This document shows, piece after piece, positions 7,183-15,469 of a stretch of DNA of 64,000 nucleotides. Source of the DNA: DATHBD01 sp035296325 (GTDB lineage: Bacteria; Actinomycetota; Actinomycetes; Mycobacteriales; Micromonosporaceae); the NCBI GenBank assembly GCA_035296325.1, contig DATHBD010000023.1:310001-374000 (forward strand). The letters run 5' to 3'. The first letter of the stretch is position 1. Each line of letters begins with the position of its first letter. The notes below the pieces were generated by a model. It was not told the origin of the DNA. It saw nothing but the letters and a program-made list of their open reading frames with translations, and made no database searches. A program made the translations under genes and the position numbers.

Positions 7183-9663
7183 ATGGCCGATGTCCGCTCC
7201 GGTCCCGTGATGCGGGGCGTCGGCACCACCGTCGAGGAGTTCGAACGCGACCTGCTGGGCAACCTGTACTACCAGCGTGGGACGACGATCGAGTCGGCCA
7301 GCCTCCCGGACGCCTACCAGACGCTCGCGCTCACGGTGCGGGACCGACTGGTCGACCGGTACGCCCGGACCGTGGCCGCACAGTACGAGGCGAACCCCCG
7401 GTTCGTCTACTACCTCTCCGCCGAGTACATGCTGGGCCGGCAGCTGCCGCAGAATCTGCTCTACACCGACACCGAAGCGTGGACCCGTTCGGTGTTCGCG
7501 GCGTTCGGGCTCTCCCTGGAGGAGCTGGAGCGCCTGGACGTCGAGCCCGGCCTGGGCAACGGCGGGCTGGGCCGGCTCGCCGCATGCCTGCTGGACTCGC
7601 TCGCCACCGCGGACATCCCGGCCGTCGGGTACGGCATCCGGTACGAGTTCGGCATCTTCAAGCAGGCCTTCCAGGACGGCGCGCAGATCGAGCGGCCGGA
7701 CGACTGGACGTTCTACGGCAACCCATGGGAGTTCGCCGCCCCGGACGACCGGCAGGTGGTCGGCTTCTACGGCCACACCGAGCCGGTGGACGACCCGAGT
7801 GGCCTGCGTCGGCGCTGGGTGCCGGGGGAGACCGTGCGCGGCGAGCCGAGCCACATGCTGGTGCCCGGTTACGGGACGGAGACGGTCAACATCATCCGGC
7901 TCTGGCGGGCGCGGGCGAGCCGCGAGTCCTTCGACCTGTCGCACTTCGAGGCCGGCCAGTACGGCGAGGCGGTGGCGGACATCGTTCGCTCGGAGAACAT
8001 CAGCAAGGTGCTGTACCCCAGCGACAGCACCGACGCCGGGCGCGAGTTGCGATTGAAGCAGCAGTACTTTCTGGTGTCGTGTTCGCTGCGGGACATCATC
8101 CGGCGCTTCCGGTTCCGCAACAGCGACTGGGATGTCTTCGCCGACAAGGTGGCGGTGCAGCTCAACGACACCCACCCGGTGATCGGGGTGGCTGAACTGA
8201 TGCGGTTGCTCGTCGACGAGCACGGAGTGGAATGGAACCGGGCCTGGTCGATCACCCGGCGTACGTTCGCGTACACCTGCCACACGCTGCTGCCCGAGGC
8301 GCTGGAGACCTGGCCGGTGTCGCTGCTGCAGCGGCTACTTCCACGGCACCTGGAGATCATCTACATGATCAACCACGTGTTCCTTCAGGAGGTGGCAGCC
8401 CGGTATCCCGGCGACGCGGAGAAGCTGGGCCGGCTGTCGCTGATCCAGGAGGGTCCCGATCAGCGCGTACGGATGGCAAACCTCGCGGTGGTGGGCAGTT
8501 CCGCCGTCAACGGGGTGGCCGAGCTGCACTCTTCGTTGCTGGCCGCCACGACCCTGCGTGACTTCGCGGAACTGTGGCCGGACCGGTTCCGCAACGTCAC
8601 CAACGGCGTGAGCCCTCGCCGGTTCCTGCGCCTGGCGAATCCCCGACTGTCCGCGTTGATCAGCGAGCGCCTGGGCGGCGAGGGTTGGTTGACCGACCTC
8701 GATCAGCTCGCCGGGCTCGCCACGGCGGTCGACGACCCGGCGTTCGTCGAGCGCTGGCGCGCGGTGAAACGGCTGAACAAGCTCGACCTGGCAGCGCACG
8801 CGCTGCAGGCGACCGGCGTGGTCCTGGACCCGGACGCGCTCAGCGACGTGATGATCAAGCGGTTCCACGAGTACAAACGGCAGGTGCTGAAGGTCCTGCA
8901 TGTGATCACGTTGTTCAACCGGATCCGCCACGATCCCGGCGTGGACCTGGTGCCGCGCTCATTCGTGTTCGCCGGGAAGGCGGCGCCGGCCTACCACGCC
9001 GTGAAGCACGTGATGCGGCTGATCAACGCCGTGGCGGACGCCGTGAACAGCGACCCGGAGGTCTCCCGTTACCTGCGGGTGGCCTTCCTGCCGGACTACA
9101 ACGTGACCCGCGCCGAGCTGATCGTGCCCGCCGCGGATTTGTCCGAACAGATCTCGCTGGCCGGCAAGGAGGCGTCCGGCACCGGCAACATGAAACTCGC
9201 CCTCAACGGCGCGGTCACCATCGGCACACTCGACGGTGCCAACATCGAAATTCGGGACCGGGTCGGTGCGGACAACTTTTTCCTGTTCGGTCTGGACGCC
9301 GGGCAGGCCGCAGCGGTGAGGGCGAACGACTACGCACCGCGTTCCTACTACGAGCAGGACCCGGAGTTGATGGCGGCCATCGATGCCATCGCCTCCGGTG
9401 TCTTCTCCGCCGACGACCGGGCGGCGTTCGCTCCGGTGGTGGATGCCCTGCTCGGACGGGACGAGTACCTCGCTCTGGCCGACTACCGGTCCTATGTCAA
9501 CTGTCAGGATGCGGTGGACACCGCGTGGCGCGATCCCGCCCGGTGGACCCGGATGTCGGTGCTCAACACGGCGCACTGCGGGTTCTTCTCGTCCGACCGC
9601 ACCGTCCGTGACTATTGCCGCACCATCTGGCACGTCGAGCCCCTGCCGGTGCCACGGAGCTGA
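7183..9663 (+). CDS. glgP: Glycogen/alpha-glucan phosphorylase
   Basis: This 826-residue protein is full-length for the GT35 family (E. coli enzyme about 815). It removes glucose units from the non-reducing ends of glycogen as glucose-1-phosphate. Visible hallmarks are EYMLGRQLPQNL, EPGLGNGGLGRLAACLLDS, the HEYKRQ motif and the PLP-binding region EASGTGNMKLALNGA, where Lys671 is the Schiff-base lysine. The N-terminus is short, as in bacterial enzymes lacking the phosphorylation extension. The start at 7183 has AAGGA 10 bases upstream; an ATG at 7176 is out of frame. No other glycogen gene lies nearby. Confidence 0.96.
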   Translation: MADVRSGPVMRGVGTTVEEFERDLLGNLYYQRGTTIESASLPDAYQTLALTVRDRLVDRYARTVAAQYEANPRFVYYLSAEYMLGRQLPQNLLYTDTEAWTRSVFAAFGLSLEELERLDVEPGLGNGGLGRLAACLLDSLATADIPAVGYGIRYEFGIFKQAFQDGAQIERPDDWTFYGNPWEFAAPDDRQVVGFYGHTEPVDDPSGLRRRWVPGETVRGEPSHMLVPGYGTETVNIIRLWRARASRESFDLSHFEAGQYGEAVADIVRSENISKVLYPSDSTDAGRELRLKQQYFLVSCSLRDIIRRFRFRNSDWDVFADKVAVQLNDTHPVIGVAELMRLLVDEHGVEWNRAWSITRRTFAYTCHTLLPEALETWPVSLLQRLLPRHLEIIYMINHVFLQEVAARYPGDAEKLGRLSLIQEGPDQRVRMANLAVVGSSAVNGVAELHSSLLAATTLRDFAELWPDRFRNVTNGVSPRRFLRLANPRLSALISERLGGEGWLTDLDQLAGLATAVDDPAFVERWRAVKRLNKLDLAAHALQATGVVLDPDALSDVMIKRFHEYKRQVLKVLHVITLFNRIRHDPGVDLVPRSFVFAGKAAPAYHAVKHVMRLINAVADAVNSDPEVSRYLRVAFLPDYNVTRAELIVPAADLSEQISLAGKEASGTGNMKLALNGAVTIGTLDGANIEIRDRVGADNFFLFGLDAGQAAAVRANDYAPRSYYEQDPELMAAIDAIASGVFSADDRAAFAPVVDALLGRDEYLALADYRSYVNCQDAVDTAWRDPARWTRMSVLNTAHCGFFSSDRTVRDYCRTIWHVEPLPVPRS

Positions 9664-9837
9664 AGCGCCGGGTCCCGCCGATCGGCGCCGCGTCGTCTCG
9701 CGGTGGTGTCGGCGCCCGCCCGGGTACGGCGATCACTGGAACGTCCGCCGCTGCCCGGGTGCGGTTTCCGCGATCGTTCCCAAGATCCGCGATCTCCGGC
9801 GTAATGTCCCAAATGTCGTTCCCGGCGGTGTCGCCGG

Positions 9838-10302
9838 GTGCCCAAGCGCGGGACGCGGAGAGAGTTGGGTCGGTTGACGCGTTCGTTGAGGTCGCTGGTC
9901 GCCGCCGGCGCGGTCGCCGGGTCGATCAGCCTGGCAGCGTGCGGTTCATCGGCCGGCCCCTCGACGAGTCCTGGCGCCGGTGCGTCACCTTCCGGCGCAC
10001 CCTCGGGGTCACAACCGGTCGTGACGGCCAGGTTGCTCTCGTTTGCTCCGCAGAAGCTCGCGGTGCCGGCCGGCACCGCCGTGTCATGGCAGGTGGCTGA
10101 CGCGATCGACCACACCGTCACGACCGGCGAGTTCACTCTCGGCGCCGACGGTCTGCGCAGCTCAGAGGCGCCGGATCGGACGATCGACTCCGCGCTGACC
10201 AAAGCCCGGTCGGTGTCCCACACGTTCACCACGCCGGGCACGTACCGGTACTACTGCTCGATCCACAAGGGCATGAACGGCGAGGTCGAGGTCACGCCGT
10301 AA
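9838..10302 (+). CDS. Cupredoxin (blue copper) lipoprotein
   Basis: This protein of about 154 residues starts with a basic/hydrophobic signal and a lipobox (SLAAC), so it should be a lipid-anchored extracytoplasmic protein. After a Ser/Pro/Gly-rich spacer comes a plastocyanin-like domain. The four type-1 copper ligands are visible: His in AIDHTV and the Cys, His and Met of YYCSIHKGM near the C-terminus. It probably carries electrons or stores copper. The GTG at 9838 opens the frame, but in-frame TTG codons at 9865 and 9874 are alternatives; GGAGAG at 9857-9862 fits a TTG at 9874 best. The next gene, also a lipoprotein, begins 77 bases downstream. Confidence 0.85.
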   Translation: MPKRGTRRELGRLTRSLRSLVAAGAVAGSISLAACGSSAGPSTSPGAGASPSGAPSGSQPVVTARLLSFAPQKLAVPAGTAVSWQVADAIDHTVTTGEFTLGADGLRSSEAPDRTIDSALTKARSVSHTFTTPGTYRYYCSIHKGMNGEVEVTP

Positions 10303-10379
10303 CGACTGCTTCGTTTGGCGCGCCCGCCCGGCCCGGCTGGCGTGATTCCACGCTTCAGGTACCTCAGGAGGACGACCAC

Positions 10380-11618
10380 ATGGCTTCACGCTTCAGGACC
10401 ATCGTTGGAATCGGCGCCGTTGTCGCGCTCGCGCTGACCGGGTGCGGCGACAACACGGCCGACTCACCTGCGGCGCCGGCGGCGTCGGTGACATCCATGG
10501 ACGGGGCCGTGGGTAAGGCGGCCACCACCACGGCGGCAGCCGACCTGCGCGCGGGACTGACCTTCCTACTCACCGAGCACGTCTACCGGGCTGGCATCGC
10601 ACTGAAGTTCGCCGTCGACAAGGGCGGGAACCTCGAGGACCCGACGGTCGCCGCGGCGGTGGCGAGCCTCGACGCGAACTCCGTCGAGCTGTCCAAGGCC
10701 ATCGGCGGCGCGTACCCGGCGGCGGAGGAGCCGTTCCTGCAGTCGTGGCGGCAGCACATCGGCTTCTTCGTGGACTACACCCTGGGCAAAGCAACGAAGA
10801 ACCAGGCCAAGGTGGACAAGGCCCAGGTCGACCTGGACGGCTACCGCACCGCGTTCGGCCAGCTCATCAACTCGGTTGTGCCGGAGCTGCCCGCAGCCGC
10901 CGTCACCGAGGAACTTGTGCCGCACGTCAAGACCGTGACCGACACCATCGACTCGCTCGTCGCCGGGGACGGACAGGTGTTCGCGAAACTGCAGGCCGCG
11001 GCGGAGCACATGCCGATGACCGCCAAGGTGCTCGCCGGCGGCATTGCGACCAACAAGAAACTCGCCGGCAATCCGGCCGAGCCGGCCGCCGAGCTGCGCT
11101 CCGGGCTGACGTACCTGCTCACCTCCCACGTTGACCTTGCCGCGATCGCCATCGTGCAGGCCGTCGGCAAGGGTGGGGATCTGACGGAGGCGAGCGTCAA
11201 GGCCGCTGTCGCCGCGCTCGACGTGAACTCCGTCGCGCTGTCCAAAGCGGTGGGGAGCGCGTACCCGGCGGCGGAGGAGCCGTTCCTGCAGTCGTGGCGT
11301 CAGCACATCGGCTTCTTTGTCGACTACACCCTGGGTGCGGCCACGAAGGACAAGGCGAAGATGGACAAGGCCAAGGTCGACCTGGACGGGTACCGCACGG
11401 CGTTTGGCCAGCTCATCAACTCCGTGGTACCGGAGCTCCCGGCAGCGGCCGTCGCTGACGAACTCGTGCCGCACGTGCAGAGTCTGACCGACACCATCGA
11501 CGCGCTCGTCGCCGGGGATCCGACGGTGTTCACCAAACTCGCCGCAGCGACCGCGCACATGCCAATGACCGCAGCGACCCTGGCGGGCGGCATCGCCGAG
11601 AACAAGAAGCTCGCCTGA
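10380..11618 (+). CDS. Two-repeat lipoprotein of unknown function
   Basis: This 412-residue predicted lipoprotein (lipobox LALTGC, Cys about residue 22) contains two tandem copies of a domain of about 175 residues, roughly 52-225 and 230-412. Each carries SWRQHIGFFVDYT, FGQLINSVVPELPAAAV and HMPMTA, and a stretch of about 75 bases around the first motif is nearly identical in both, so the duplication is recent or under gene conversion. The conserved His and Met residues (TEHV/TSHV, RQHI, HMPM) could bind metal, and the neighbour is a copper cupredoxin lipoprotein; a joint role in copper handling is inference. I do not recognise the family. AGGAGG precedes the start by 9 bases, and a strong terminator follows. 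Confidence 0.75.
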   Translation: MASRFRTIVGIGAVVALALTGCGDNTADSPAAPAASVTSMDGAVGKAATTTAAADLRAGLTFLLTEHVYRAGIALKFAVDKGGNLEDPTVAAAVASLDANSVELSKAIGGAYPAAEEPFLQSWRQHIGFFVDYTLGKATKNQAKVDKAQVDLDGYRTAFGQLINSVVPELPAAAVTEELVPHVKTVTDTIDSLVAGDGQVFAKLQAAAEHMPMTAKVLAGGIATNKKLAGNPAEPAAELRSGLTYLLTSHVDLAAIAIVQAVGKGGDLTEASVKAAVAALDVNSVALSKAVGSAYPAAEEPFLQSWRQHIGFFVDYTLGAATKDKAKMDKAKVDLDGYRTAFGQLINSVVPELPAAAVADELVPHVQSLTDTIDALVAGDPTVFTKLAAATAHMPMTAATLAGGIAENKKLA

Positions 11619-11635
11619 CCGCGGTCAGCGGCCGA

Positions 11636-11672
11636 GCGCCGCACCGGGATGCATGGCATCCCGGTGCGGCGC
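11636..11672 (+). terminator. Perfect 17-bp hairpin terminator
   Basis: A perfect 17-bp inverted repeat (11636-11652 against 11656-11672) has a 3-base ATG loop and is followed by TTT. It lies 18 bases after the stop of the two-repeat lipoprotein. It also faces the end of the convergent sigma factor gene and may serve both directions. Confidence 0.85.
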
Positions 11673-11749
11673 TTTGCGTCGCCCGACGGTCGTAGGGTTT
11701 GCAGCGACAGGGGTCGCGTCGGGACCGGTCCGCGGGACCCCTGATCGTG

Positions 11750-12985
11750 TCAGGTGGAGTCCATCGCGGCGGCTCGGGCCTGGAACAGGGCGCGCTCCCT
11801 CGCGTTGCGTGTCATCGCGGCGGCGCGCTGGAATTCCTGCCGTGCCTCGGCCGGGCGGCCCAGTCTGGCCAGCAGATCTCCCCGGACCGCCGGCACCAAT
11901 GGGTAGTTCGGCAGGTCGAGCGCGTCGACGATCTCAAGCCCGCGTCCGGGGCCGTGCGCGTGGCCGACCGCGACCGCCCGGTTGAGCTCGACCACCGGCG
12001 ACGGCCAGACGTAGGAGAGCACCTCGTAGAGTGCGGAGATGCGGTCCCAGTCGGTGTCCTCGGCGCGGGCCGCCCGGGCATGGCAGGCGGCGATGGAGGC
12101 CTGCAGCGCGTACGGTCCGAAGGTGCCCTCGGCGCGGGCGAGCGCGTCGAGGCCTCGCCGGATCAGGAGCCGGTCCCACCGTCGGCGGTCCTGATCCTGC
12201 AGCAGGATCGGGACCCCGTCCGGATCGGTCCGGGCCGGGGTCCGTGACGCCTGCAGTTCCATCAGCGCGACCAGTCCGTGCACCTCCGGCTCCTGCAGCG
12301 CCAACTGGGCGAGTACCCGGCCGAGCCGCAGGGCCTCCGCGCAGAGCGCCGGCCGCATCCAGTTCTCGCCGGTCGTGGCTGAGTACCCCTCGTTGAAGAT
12401 CAGGTAAATGACTTCGAGCACCGAGGCGAGCCGCCCGGCGACCTCGGTCGGCGGCGGCAGTTCGATTGCCACCTTGCGTTCTGCAAGCATCCGCTTGGCC
12501 CGGGTGATGCGCTGGCCGACGGTGGGCTCCGGGACCAGGTACGCCCGGGCGATCTCGTCCGTGGTCAGTCCACCGAGCAGGCGGAGGGTCAGTGCGACCC
12601 GCGCCTCCACCGACAGCACCGGATGGCAGGTGGTGAAGATCAGCCGCAGCAGATCATCCCCGACATAGTCATCGAGTTCCGCGGCGAGGTCGCGTTCGTC
12701 GGTATCCGGAGTCGCCCGACCCACCTCATCGAGCTTCTGCCGGTACCGGGCCTGCCGGCGGAGCAGGTCCACGGCACGGTGCTTGGCTGTGGCCATGAGC
12801 CAGGACCCGGGATGGTCCGGGACGCCGGTCTGTGGCCATTGTTCGAGGGCGATCACGAAAGTGTCCTGCGCCAGTTCCTCGGCGAGCCCGATGTCGCGGA
12901 CGATGCGGGCGAGTCCGGCGATGATCCGGGCTGATTCGATGCGCCAGACAGCCTCCACCACGCTGCGAGGATCGGTAGCCGCCAC
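11750..12985 (-). CDS. ECF sigma factor with long C-terminal extension
   Basis: This 411-residue ECF-type sigma factor has region 2 at the N-terminus (about 10-85, LAEELAQDTFVIALEQWP), region 4 at about 125-185 (LGGLTTDEIARAYLVPEPTVGQRITRAKRML) and a helical TPR-like extension to the C-terminus (LYLIFNEGYSA-type motif, LNRAVAV). This is the layout of the ECF42-like group. No DGPF/YCII gene adjoins it, unlike its paralogue at 51.5 kb. The likely start is GTG at 12985, because SD GAGGA sits 9 bases upstream and the protein then begins as family members do; a GTG at 13024 is an in-frame alternative. The chosen start codon and its SD lie inside a perfect hairpin (12964-13002). Confidence 0.88.
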   Translation of the reverse strand: MAATDPRSVVEAVWRIESARIIAGLARIVRDIGLAEELAQDTFVIALEQWPQTGVPDHPGSWLMATAKHRAVDLLRRQARYRQKLDEVGRATPDTDERDLAAELDDYVGDDLLRLIFTTCHPVLSVEARVALTLRLLGGLTTDEIARAYLVPEPTVGQRITRAKRMLAERKVAIELPPPTEVAGRLASVLEVIYLIFNEGYSATTGENWMRPALCAEALRLGRVLAQLALQEPEVHGLVALMELQASRTPARTDPDGVPILLQDQDRRRWDRLLIRRGLDALARAEGTFGPYALQASIAACHARAARAEDTDWDRISALYEVLSYVWPSPVVELNRAVAVGHAHGPGRGLEIVDALDLPNYPLVPAVRGDLLARLGRPAEARQEFQRAAAMTRNARERALFQARAAAMDST

Positions 12986-13002
12986 GGCTACCGATCCTCG
13001 CA
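12964..13002 (-). promoter_or_regulatory. Start-codon hairpin of the sigma factor mRNA
   Basis: A perfect 17-bp inverted repeat (12964-12980 with 12986-13002) encloses a 5-base loop. In the sigma factor mRNA the loop reads GTGGC, so the GTG start is the first three loop bases. The SD GAGGA (12995-12999) lies in the 5' arm, and the 3' arm encodes residues 2-8. Folding would bury the ribosome-binding site. It could be a translational switch (thermosensor-like or protein-bound) or a DNA operator; the sequence does not say which. Confidence 0.6.
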
Positions 13003-13402
13003 CCCCGGCTACGCCCGCGACCACGCCCCGCGTGCCGGCTGGTGGTTGCTGTGTGTCGTGGAAAGGGTCACCGGGAACCGGTCAACCGGTGGGGAACCGT
13101 GGCGGGTACGCCGAAACTCCGAAACACACGCCAAGCGTGAATGCAGTTCGACGCCGCCCGGAGGAGGCTGCGCCCGAGCGTTGGCACGACGAGGGAGGCT
13201 CCGCCGCGCCAACGGCGGTACCCGAGCCGATCCGGTGACGCGGTTCGCCAATGGCATGGTGGACGGGCGCAGCGCGGCGCACGCTGCGACCGGCGGGCTG
13301 CCGGCGCCGCCCACGGGGTACGGGCCTCGTACTCATGCAACGGCGGGGAACCCTAAGGTCCAGCCTCCACGCCAACTGGGGGCCTTCAGGGAGGATTGAC
13401 GC
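13003..13402. other. Divergent intergenic region, no gene seen
   Basis: This 400-base region lies between the divergent sigma factor and HD-domain genes. Reading frames are open in several phases because of the base composition, but none shows a recognisable protein or a good ribosome-binding site. It should hold both promoters. GGGAGGA near 13389-13395 is the SD of the HD-domain gene. Confidence 0.4.
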
Positions 13403-14005
13403 ATGAACTTCGACGATGTCACGCGACCCGACACCACCATTGCCCGTGCCGCAATGGAGATCGCGTCGGCCTACTGTTCCCCGGCCCTGGTGAATCACTG
13501 TCTCCGCTCGTACGTGTGGGGAGCCTCGTACGGGATGCGGTACGGCGTGGCCTTCGACGCAGAGTTGCTCTATGTCGCGGCGATGCTGCACGACATCGGG
13601 TTGGTGCCGGCGTTCGACAATCACACAGCTCCGTTCGAGGAGGCCGGCGGTCACGTCGCCTGGGTGTTCGGTGCCGGCGCCGGCTGGCCGGTCGAGCGAC
13701 GCGGCCGGGCGGCGCAGATCATCGTTCGACACATGTGGGACGAGGTCGACGTCAACGTGGACCCTGAGGGCCACCTGCTTGCCGTCGCGACTGGCCTCGA
13801 CATCTCGGGAAGTGGGGCGGACGGTTGGCCACCGGAGCTGCGTACCGAGGTCGTCCGCCGAGTTCCGCGATTGACGCTGGGCGAGGAGTTTCTTCGTTGC
13901 TTCGAGGATCAGGCGCGGCGCAAGCCGGCCAGCTCGGCGGCGGCTGCCATGCAGGGCGGCATCGCGGCCCGGGTCGCGGCGAACGTGCTCGACGCCGAAC
14001 GTTAG
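13403..14005 (+). CDS. HD-domain protein, cyanamide-hydratase-like
   Basis: This 200-residue protein has an HD metal-binding domain. NHCLRSYVWGASYG (about residue 31) gives the first His, MLHDIGL (about 64) gives the His-Asp pair, and a later IIVRHMWDEVDVN stretch supplies further ligands. The NH..RSY and HDIGL spacing resembles the cyanamide hydratase/HDDC2-like group of HD proteins, which act on small nitriles or nucleotides; the substrate cannot be told here. The SD GGGAGGA precedes the ATG. It ends tail to tail with the next gene, with a 4-base overlap. Confidence 0.8.
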   Translation: MNFDDVTRPDTTIARAAMEIASAYCSPALVNHCLRSYVWGASYGMRYGVAFDAELLYVAAMLHDIGLVPAFDNHTAPFEEAGGHVAWVFGAGAGWPVERRGRAAQIIVRHMWDEVDVNVDPEGHLLAVATGLDISGSGADGWPPELRTEVVRRVPRLTLGEEFLRCFEDQARRKPASSAAAAMQGGIAARVAANVLDAER

Positions 14006-14400
14006 CGTGGGTCGGGCGTGCCGTTGGTGTCCGCACGCAGTTCCTTCAACCGGCGTTCCTCGCGCAGCACTTGCGCGTGTGTCGCGCGTTCCCGCCGGAG
14101 CCACGTGGGCGGGTCGGCGATCAGGGCCGCGATTTCCGCGGTCGTGAGCGGTCCCGTGATGCCCCCGCGGGCCAGTCCGCTGTTCGACACCCGCAGTCGT
14201 GCGGCAACGACATTGCGCGGGTGGGGACCGTTGCGCCGTAGGTCGACGAGCCACGGCGGGGGATTGCGCTGGAGCTCGTCCAACTGCTCCCGGGACACCA
14301 ACCCTTCCTGGAACTCGGGCGGTGTGGCCGGCAGGTACACGTCGAGTTTCAGCGCAGCCGTGGAGGGCTTCATCACCTGGGACTTCTTCGGCTTGCTCAC
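14002..14400 (-). CDS. DUF5997 family protein
   Basis: This 132-residue protein opens with SKPKKSQVMKPSTAALKL and contains RRNGPHPRNVVAARLRVS, the signature I associate with DUF5997, an actinobacterial family of unknown function. The stretch VVAARLRVSNSGLARGG has the look of a helix-turn-helix, so DNA binding is possible. It is divergent from a gene encoding a LysR-type effector domain with no HTH of its own, 152 bases away, and the two may act together. The GTG at 14400 gives the family's usual N-terminus; an upstream GTG/ATG would add an unrelated extension. Confidence 0.8.
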   Translation of the reverse strand: MSKPKKSQVMKPSTAALKLDVYLPATPPEFQEGLVSREQLDELQRNPPPWLVDLRRNGPHPRNVVAARLRVSNSGLARGGITGPLTTAEIAALIADPPTWLRRERATHAQVLREERRLKELRADTNGTPDPR

Positions 14401-14552
14401 CCGGCCAGGGTAGCGACCCGGCAACAGGCCCGGCACAGCCCGGGTCCGCCGTCACCGGCCCGGCCCGGCGTTCCCGGTATCCTGGCCACGTTCCGTGTCA
14501 TCACGGTGCCGGCTTCCGCCGGCGTCCGGCCGGCCGACGCTTCGGAGGTCAC

Positions 14553-15296
14553 GTGCCCGTCGCCGACGACCGCCCTCAAGCGAGGTTCCGCCTGGTGGTG
14601 GTCCCCGGTGTCACCGTGGCCAGCTGGGGCCGCACCTGGTCCGAGCGGTTGCCGGCGGTGGACCTCGAGGTGGTACCTGCCGAGGCCGGCCAGGCCGCCG
14701 CGCTCCTGGCCGGCGGGGCCGATGCGGGCCTCATCCGGTTGCCGGTCGGTCAGGAAACGTTCCACGCCATCCCGCTGTACACCGAGGTGTCGGTCGTCGT
14801 GGTGCAGCGCGATCACTTCTTCGCCGCCGCCGATGAGGTGACTGTCGCAGACCTCCTCGACGAGACGCTGGTACGGCCCCTGGACGACGTGCTTGTCTGG
14901 ACGGACGCGTCAGCCGCGCCGGCGTTCATGGCCGCAGACCGGCCCGATACCACGGCTGCCGCCGTGGAACTGGTCGCCGCAGGCGCCGGCGTCCTCGTCG
15001 TTCCGCAGTCCCTCGCCCGCCTCCACCACCGGCGTGACCTCACCTACCGTGCGGTCACCGACGCCCCGACATCCTCGGTTGGGCTCGCGTGGGTCCGGGA
15101 CCGGCACACCGGCCTGGTCGAGGAGATGATCGGGGTGGTTCGTGGCCGGACCGCGAACAGCACCCGCGGGCGCGTCCAGACGCCGGCACCCCCCGCCAAG
15201 CCCTCGACCACCCGCCGCACGCCCACGCCAGGGCAGCCAGGCGAGCGTCGCGGCGGAGTCACCCCGACGAGATCCCCGCGTCGCCGGGGCCGCTGA
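14553..15296 (+). CDS. LysR substrate-binding domain protein without HTH
   Basis: This 247-residue protein matches the periplasmic-binding-like effector domain of LysR regulators. Features are FRLVVVPGVTVASWGRTW, a LAGGADAGLIRLPV strand-loop, LYTEVSVVVVQRDH and AVELVAAGAGVLVVPQSLA. The usual N-terminal winged helix is absent. Extending upstream does not recover one, and GGAGG sits just before the GTG at 14553. The last 50 residues are a disordered Pro/Thr/Arg-rich tail. It probably senses a small molecule and works through another DNA-binding protein; the divergent DUF5997 gene is the obvious candidate. A palindrome CCGTG-TCAT-CACGG lies between them at 14493-14506. Confidence 0.78.
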   Translation: MPVADDRPQARFRLVVVPGVTVASWGRTWSERLPAVDLEVVPAEAGQAAALLAGGADAGLIRLPVGQETFHAIPLYTEVSVVVVQRDHFFAAADEVTVADLLDETLVRPLDDVLVWTDASAAPAFMAADRPDTTAAAVELVAAGAGVLVVPQSLARLHHRRDLTYRAVTDAPTSSVGLAWVRDRHTGLVEEMIGVVRGRTANSTRGRVQTPAPPAKPSTTRRTPTPGQPGERRGGVTPTRSPRRRGR

Positions 15297-15343
15297 CCCC
15301 CGCGGCCGAGGTTGCGGCCCCGCGGCACACCCACCCGGGCCTC

Positions 15344-15417
15344 GGCGATCTTGCAGGTGTGCGCAACGTCATGCGGCGTTCGGGCCGTTATGCCCGCGGC
15401 ACGACTGCAAGATCGCC
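15344..15417. repeat. REP-like intergenic palindrome
   Basis: GGCGATCTTGCAG (15344-15356) and its exact reverse complement (15405-15417) flank a 48-base centre between convergent genes. Palindromes with GATCTTGCAG arms recur between genes in Micromonosporaceae genomes as far as I recall; only one copy is in this window. It may also act as a terminator for the flanking genes. Confidence 0.55.
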
Positions 15418-15469
15418 GGGCTCCGGTGGGGGGCACGGGGGGAGGGACGCGGGGGGAGGGGGGCGGGGG

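Noticed and set aside
13046..13399. A 117-residue plus-strand frame between the sigma factor and the HD-domain gene
   Set aside because: Composition is Arg/Gly/Pro-rich, there is no ribosome-binding site, and it fills the region needed for two divergent promoters.
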